Part shown: positions 61,768 through 64,000 of the stretch, one piece after another | Position numbering within the stretch: position 1 is the first letter of the stretch | How the letters are laid out: the number at the start of each line of letters is the position of its first letter | Assembly (NCBI RefSeq): GCF_003711205.1 | Contig: NZ_CP031013.1 | Coordinates: forward strand, 3,948,501-4,012,500 | From: Polaromonas sp. SP1 | Lineage (GTDB): Bacteria > Pseudomonadota > Gammaproteobacteria > Burkholderiales > Burkholderiaceae_C | Direction of reading: 5' to 3' | Length of the DNA: 64,000 nt | The notes under the pieces: model-generated | What the model saw: only the letters and a program-made list of their open reading frames with translations | Databases searched by the model: none | What the model was told of the DNA's origin: nothing | Made by a program: the position numbers and the translations under genes

Positions 61768-63685
61768 CGTGCTGGCGCGCTTTGTTCGCCTGCTGCTCGT
61801 ATGCGGCGGCCTGCTCGCAGCAGGCCCCTGGGCATGGGCCGCGGACGCGGTGGTGCACTACACCCGCGCCGAGATGCTCCGCGAAGAGGGGCCCCGCTTC
61901 AAGCCGCTGGCGGCGCAAGTCGACGAAGCCGCCCTGCCGGGCAACTGGACGACGGTGGAGCTGCCGCTGGTCATTCCCAAATCTGCGGCCCTCCCTGCAG
62001 CATCACCTGCGGCGTCAGGCACCGCAAAACCGCCCCTCGTCACCACCTGGCTGCGCGTGCGGCTCGATGAGCTGCAGGGCATGCGCACGCCCACCCATTT
62101 CTACCTGATCCGCTGGCTCGCGGCCGGCCAGATCGCGGTCTATGCCGACGGCAAACTGCGCTACCGCTCCACGGGCAGCCCGGTGTGGAATTTGTTCAAC
62201 CACCCGGCGCTGCTGCTGCCGCTGAACCTGACCGCCGACAGCGCGCCGCCCCGGACCCTGCTGATCCGCATGGACAGCCTGCCCTCGCCCGAGGCGGCGA
62301 TTTCGTCCTTCTACGCGGGCGACTCCAACAGCCTGATCGAGATGGCCGCCAAACGCGACTGGCTGGCCTACCAGTTGCCCTTCATGAGCAGTGCCGCGTT
62401 TTTGGCGGTCGGGATTTTTTCGCTGGCGGTGTGGGTGATCCGCCGCCACCCGGCCAGCCTGCTGCTGTTCGTGATTGCCCTGATGGGCGCGATACGGCGC
62501 TGGCATTTTCAGCTGGGCCCTGAAAAACTCATCGTCAGCGACGCGTGGTTCATCTGGCTCACCCTCAATGCCCTGATGTGGCAGCTGCTGGCGCTGCACC
62601 ACTTCATGCAACTGCTGCACGGTCGCGTCATGCGCCGGCTCGGCTGGCTGATGCTGGGCATCGCCGTGGTTTTTTCCGTCATCACGCTGCCCTTCGCCTC
62701 GCTCGTGCCCAGCCTGCTGGTGATCAGGCCCTACGCCCACCTGCTGCTGATCAGCATGGGCACGGTGGTCACCGCCATCGGCCTCTGGCACTCCTGGCGC
62801 AGCCCCTCGCCGGACGCGAAGATGCTGTCGTTCGCGCTGCTGATCAGCTATGTCTTCGGCTTTTACGACTGGGCGCGGCTCAAGTACGTGCTGGACCTGG
62901 AAAGCTACTACCTGACGCCTTACGCGGCCATGATTCTTTTTGCGGTGTTCGTCGTGATCATGTTCCGCCAGTATGTGGGCGCGCTGGCCACGGTGGAGCA
63001 GCTCAACAGCGGGCTGGAAGAACGCCTCAAGAACCGGGAAACCGAACTGGCGGCAAGCTACGAAAAACTGCGCGAAGCCGAGCAGCGGCAAACCCTGAGC
63101 CAGGAGCGCCAGCGCCTCACGCAGGACATGCACGACGGCCTGGGCTCCTCGCTGGTCAGCGCCCTGCGCGTGGTCGAGGGCGGGCGGCTCAGCGAGGCCG
63201 ACGTGGCCGAAGTCTTGAGGGGCTGCATCGACGACCTCAAGCTGACCATCGACTCCATGGAGCCGGTGGAGGCTGACCTGCTGCTCTTGCTGGCCACCCT
63301 GCGCTTTCGCCTGGGGCCGCGGCTGGCAGGCGCGGGGGTGTCGCTGCAATGGGAGATCTCCGATGTGCCGCCGCTGCCCTGGCTTGACCCGCGCAACGCG
63401 CTGCACATCCTGCGCATCCTGCAGGAGGCTTTCACCAACACCCTCAAGCACACCCGCGCCACACAGATGCGCGTGACGACCGGCGCGCAAGACGGCTATG
63501 TCACCGTGACCATCACCGACAACGGCGGCGGCTTTCCGGTCGACCAGGCACTGGCCGGCGGCGGCAAAGGCCTGGCCAACCAGCAGCGCCGGGCCCAGGC
63601 CATAGGCGCCGAGATTGTGCTCACCACCAATGACGCGGGCACCACGCTGGTCCTGAAGCTGCCGGAAAAGCGCCTCCCGGGCTGA
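61733..63685 (+). CDS. 7TMR-DISM / HisKA_3 sensor kinase (HK3)
   Basis: A 650-residue kinase with a signal segment (FVRLLLVCGGLLAAGPWAWA), a periplasmic sensor domain (about 45-210, with QIAVYADGKLRYRS), membrane helices (about 215-410), a coiled coil, HisKA_3 with His467 in TQDMHDGLGSSL, and a HATPase (NTLKHTRATQMRV, TDNGGGFP, GKGLANQQRRAQ). The ATG used overlaps RR2 by 35 bp and gives the same spacing to the active His as in HK2. A GTG at 61769, just after the RR2 stop, would leave a more compact signal peptide and is the alternative. Overlap with RR2 makes the pair a clear two-component system. Confidence 0.92.
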   Translation: MKPGTRAFWRPDVLARFVRLLLVCGGLLAAGPWAWAADAVVHYTRAEMLREEGPRFKPLAAQVDEAALPGNWTTVELPLVIPKSAALPAASPAASGTAKPPLVTTWLRVRLDELQGMRTPTHFYLIRWLAAGQIAVYADGKLRYRSTGSPVWNLFNHPALLLPLNLTADSAPPRTLLIRMDSLPSPEAAISSFYAGDSNSLIEMAAKRDWLAYQLPFMSSAAFLAVGIFSLAVWVIRRHPASLLLFVIALMGAIRRWHFQLGPEKLIVSDAWFIWLTLNALMWQLLALHHFMQLLHGRVMRRLGWLMLGIAVVFSVITLPFASLVPSLLVIRPYAHLLLISMGTVVTAIGLWHSWRSPSPDAKMLSFALLISYVFGFYDWARLKYVLDLESYYLTPYAAMILFAVFVVIMFRQYVGALATVEQLNSGLEERLKNRETELAASYEKLREAEQRQTLSQERQRLTQDMHDGLGSSLVSALRVVEGGRLSEADVAEVLRGCIDDLKLTIDSMEPVEADLLLLLATLRFRLGPRLAGAGVSLQWEISDVPPLPWLDPRNALHILRILQEAFTNTLKHTRATQMRVTTGAQDGYVTVTITDNGGGFPVDQALAGGGKGLANQQRRAQAIGAEIVLTTNDAGTTLVLKLPEKRLPG

Positions 63686-63691
63686 GCGCCT

Positions 63692-63757
63692 GTTTGCTAC
63701 TCTTTTGATAGCGACTTGCCCAGGCGGCGATTGGGCTGGAGGCTGATTTTGCTTAAA
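63692..63757 (+). repeat. Dispersed intergenic repeat, TTTGCTAT family (copy 6)
   Basis: TTTGCTACTCTTTTGATAGC, then GGCGATTGGGCTGGAGGCTGATTTTGCTTAAA. It starts six bases after the HK3 stop and marks the right edge of the TPS locus, mirroring copy 2 at the left edge. Confidence 0.75.
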
Positions 63758-63840
63758 AGACTGCGGCGCCGCACTGCCCCGCCGCGCAAGCCGCCACCCG
63801 GCCTGGGGCATGGCCATTCATCCCTCTTCATAATCACCCC

Positions 63841-64000
63841 ATGAAGATTTCACGCCACCCCTTTCGCGCGCTGACCGGCGTTGTTCTTGCGGCCCTGTTC
63901 AGCGGCCTTGCCGGCGCACAGGCGCTCAAACCCTCCAGCGCCATCGCTGCGCCCGCATCAGCCCCCGCCGCAACGTCACCCCACCCCCTGACAGGCACCT
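63841..64000 (+). CDS. Exported protein, 5' part only
   Basis: An ATG opens a frame that runs to the end of the window (53 codons). The N-terminus is a typical Sec signal peptide (MKISRHPFRALTGVVLAAL, cleavage likely after LAGA or GAQA), followed by an Ala/Pro/Ser-rich stretch. Too little is present to name a family. It follows HK3 by 155 bp and a dispersed repeat, so it is probably not part of the TPS locus. Confidence 0.6.
   Translation, partial: MKISRHPFRALTGVVLAALFSGLAGAQALKPSSAIAAPASAPAATSPHPLTGT

Overview
The window is high-GC bacterial DNA that reads like a chromosome of a beta-proteobacterium of the Burkholderiales. A Comamonadaceae member (Polaromonas/Rhodoferax/Variovorax type) is most likely. 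This rests on the gene families, on the short SerB, on the MxKDx-repeat protein, and on a dispersed intergenic repeat (TTTGCTAT...ATAGC...GGGCT) that I associate with that family. No rRNA, tRNA, CRISPR array, transposase or phage gene was found. About two thirds of the window is one surface-protein locus.

1-21.2 kb is mostly ordinary genome. It opens inside mfd, which overlaps serB, followed by an MsbA-like ABC exporter. On the minus strand comes a tight cluster of DUF2726-like protein, HNH protein, 7TMR-DISM/PAS histidine kinase and PhoD phosphatase. A dienelactone hydrolase and a complete polar amino acid ABC importer follow. Next is a periplasmic redox module of cytochrome b, a YedY-like molybdoenzyme and a methionine-rich MxKDx protein, resembling the hypochlorite-scavenging YedY1/MrpX system of Azospira. 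Then come an M48 protease, a DUF898 membrane protein and a perfect LexA-type box between two divergent small ORFs.

21.3-63.7 kb is a 42-kb two-partner secretion (TPS) locus. One TpsB outer-membrane transporter (21.3-23.0 kb) sits with five giant minus-strand TpsA exoproteins of about 2423, 864, 3912, 1693 and 1431 residues, called A-E here. Each has an extended signal peptide and a filamentous-haemagglutinin-type secretion domain. Their passengers differ: MBG/YDG domains in A, GLUG repeats in B, GLUG plus about 19 tandem YDG repeats in C, an A-like passenger in D, and ten propeller-like 59-residue repeats in E. Interleaved on the plus strand are two NarL/LuxR-type response regulators and three 7TMR-DISM/HisKA_3 sensor kinases, arranged RR1-HK1, orphan HK2 and RR2-HK3.

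Every TPS gene, both regulator genes and the orphan kinase have an inverted-repeat DNA motif roughly 95-180 bp before the start codon. The two main forms are TGTCCC-N8-GGGACA and TGTAGC-N8-GCTACA. I infer that these are binding sites for the two regulators. Together the genes look like a self-contained device in which related membrane sensors choose which adhesin is displayed through a single shared exporter. The first 529 bp-scale tract shared by A and E (one mismatch) points to recent gene conversion. The window ends in the first 53 codons of another exported protein.
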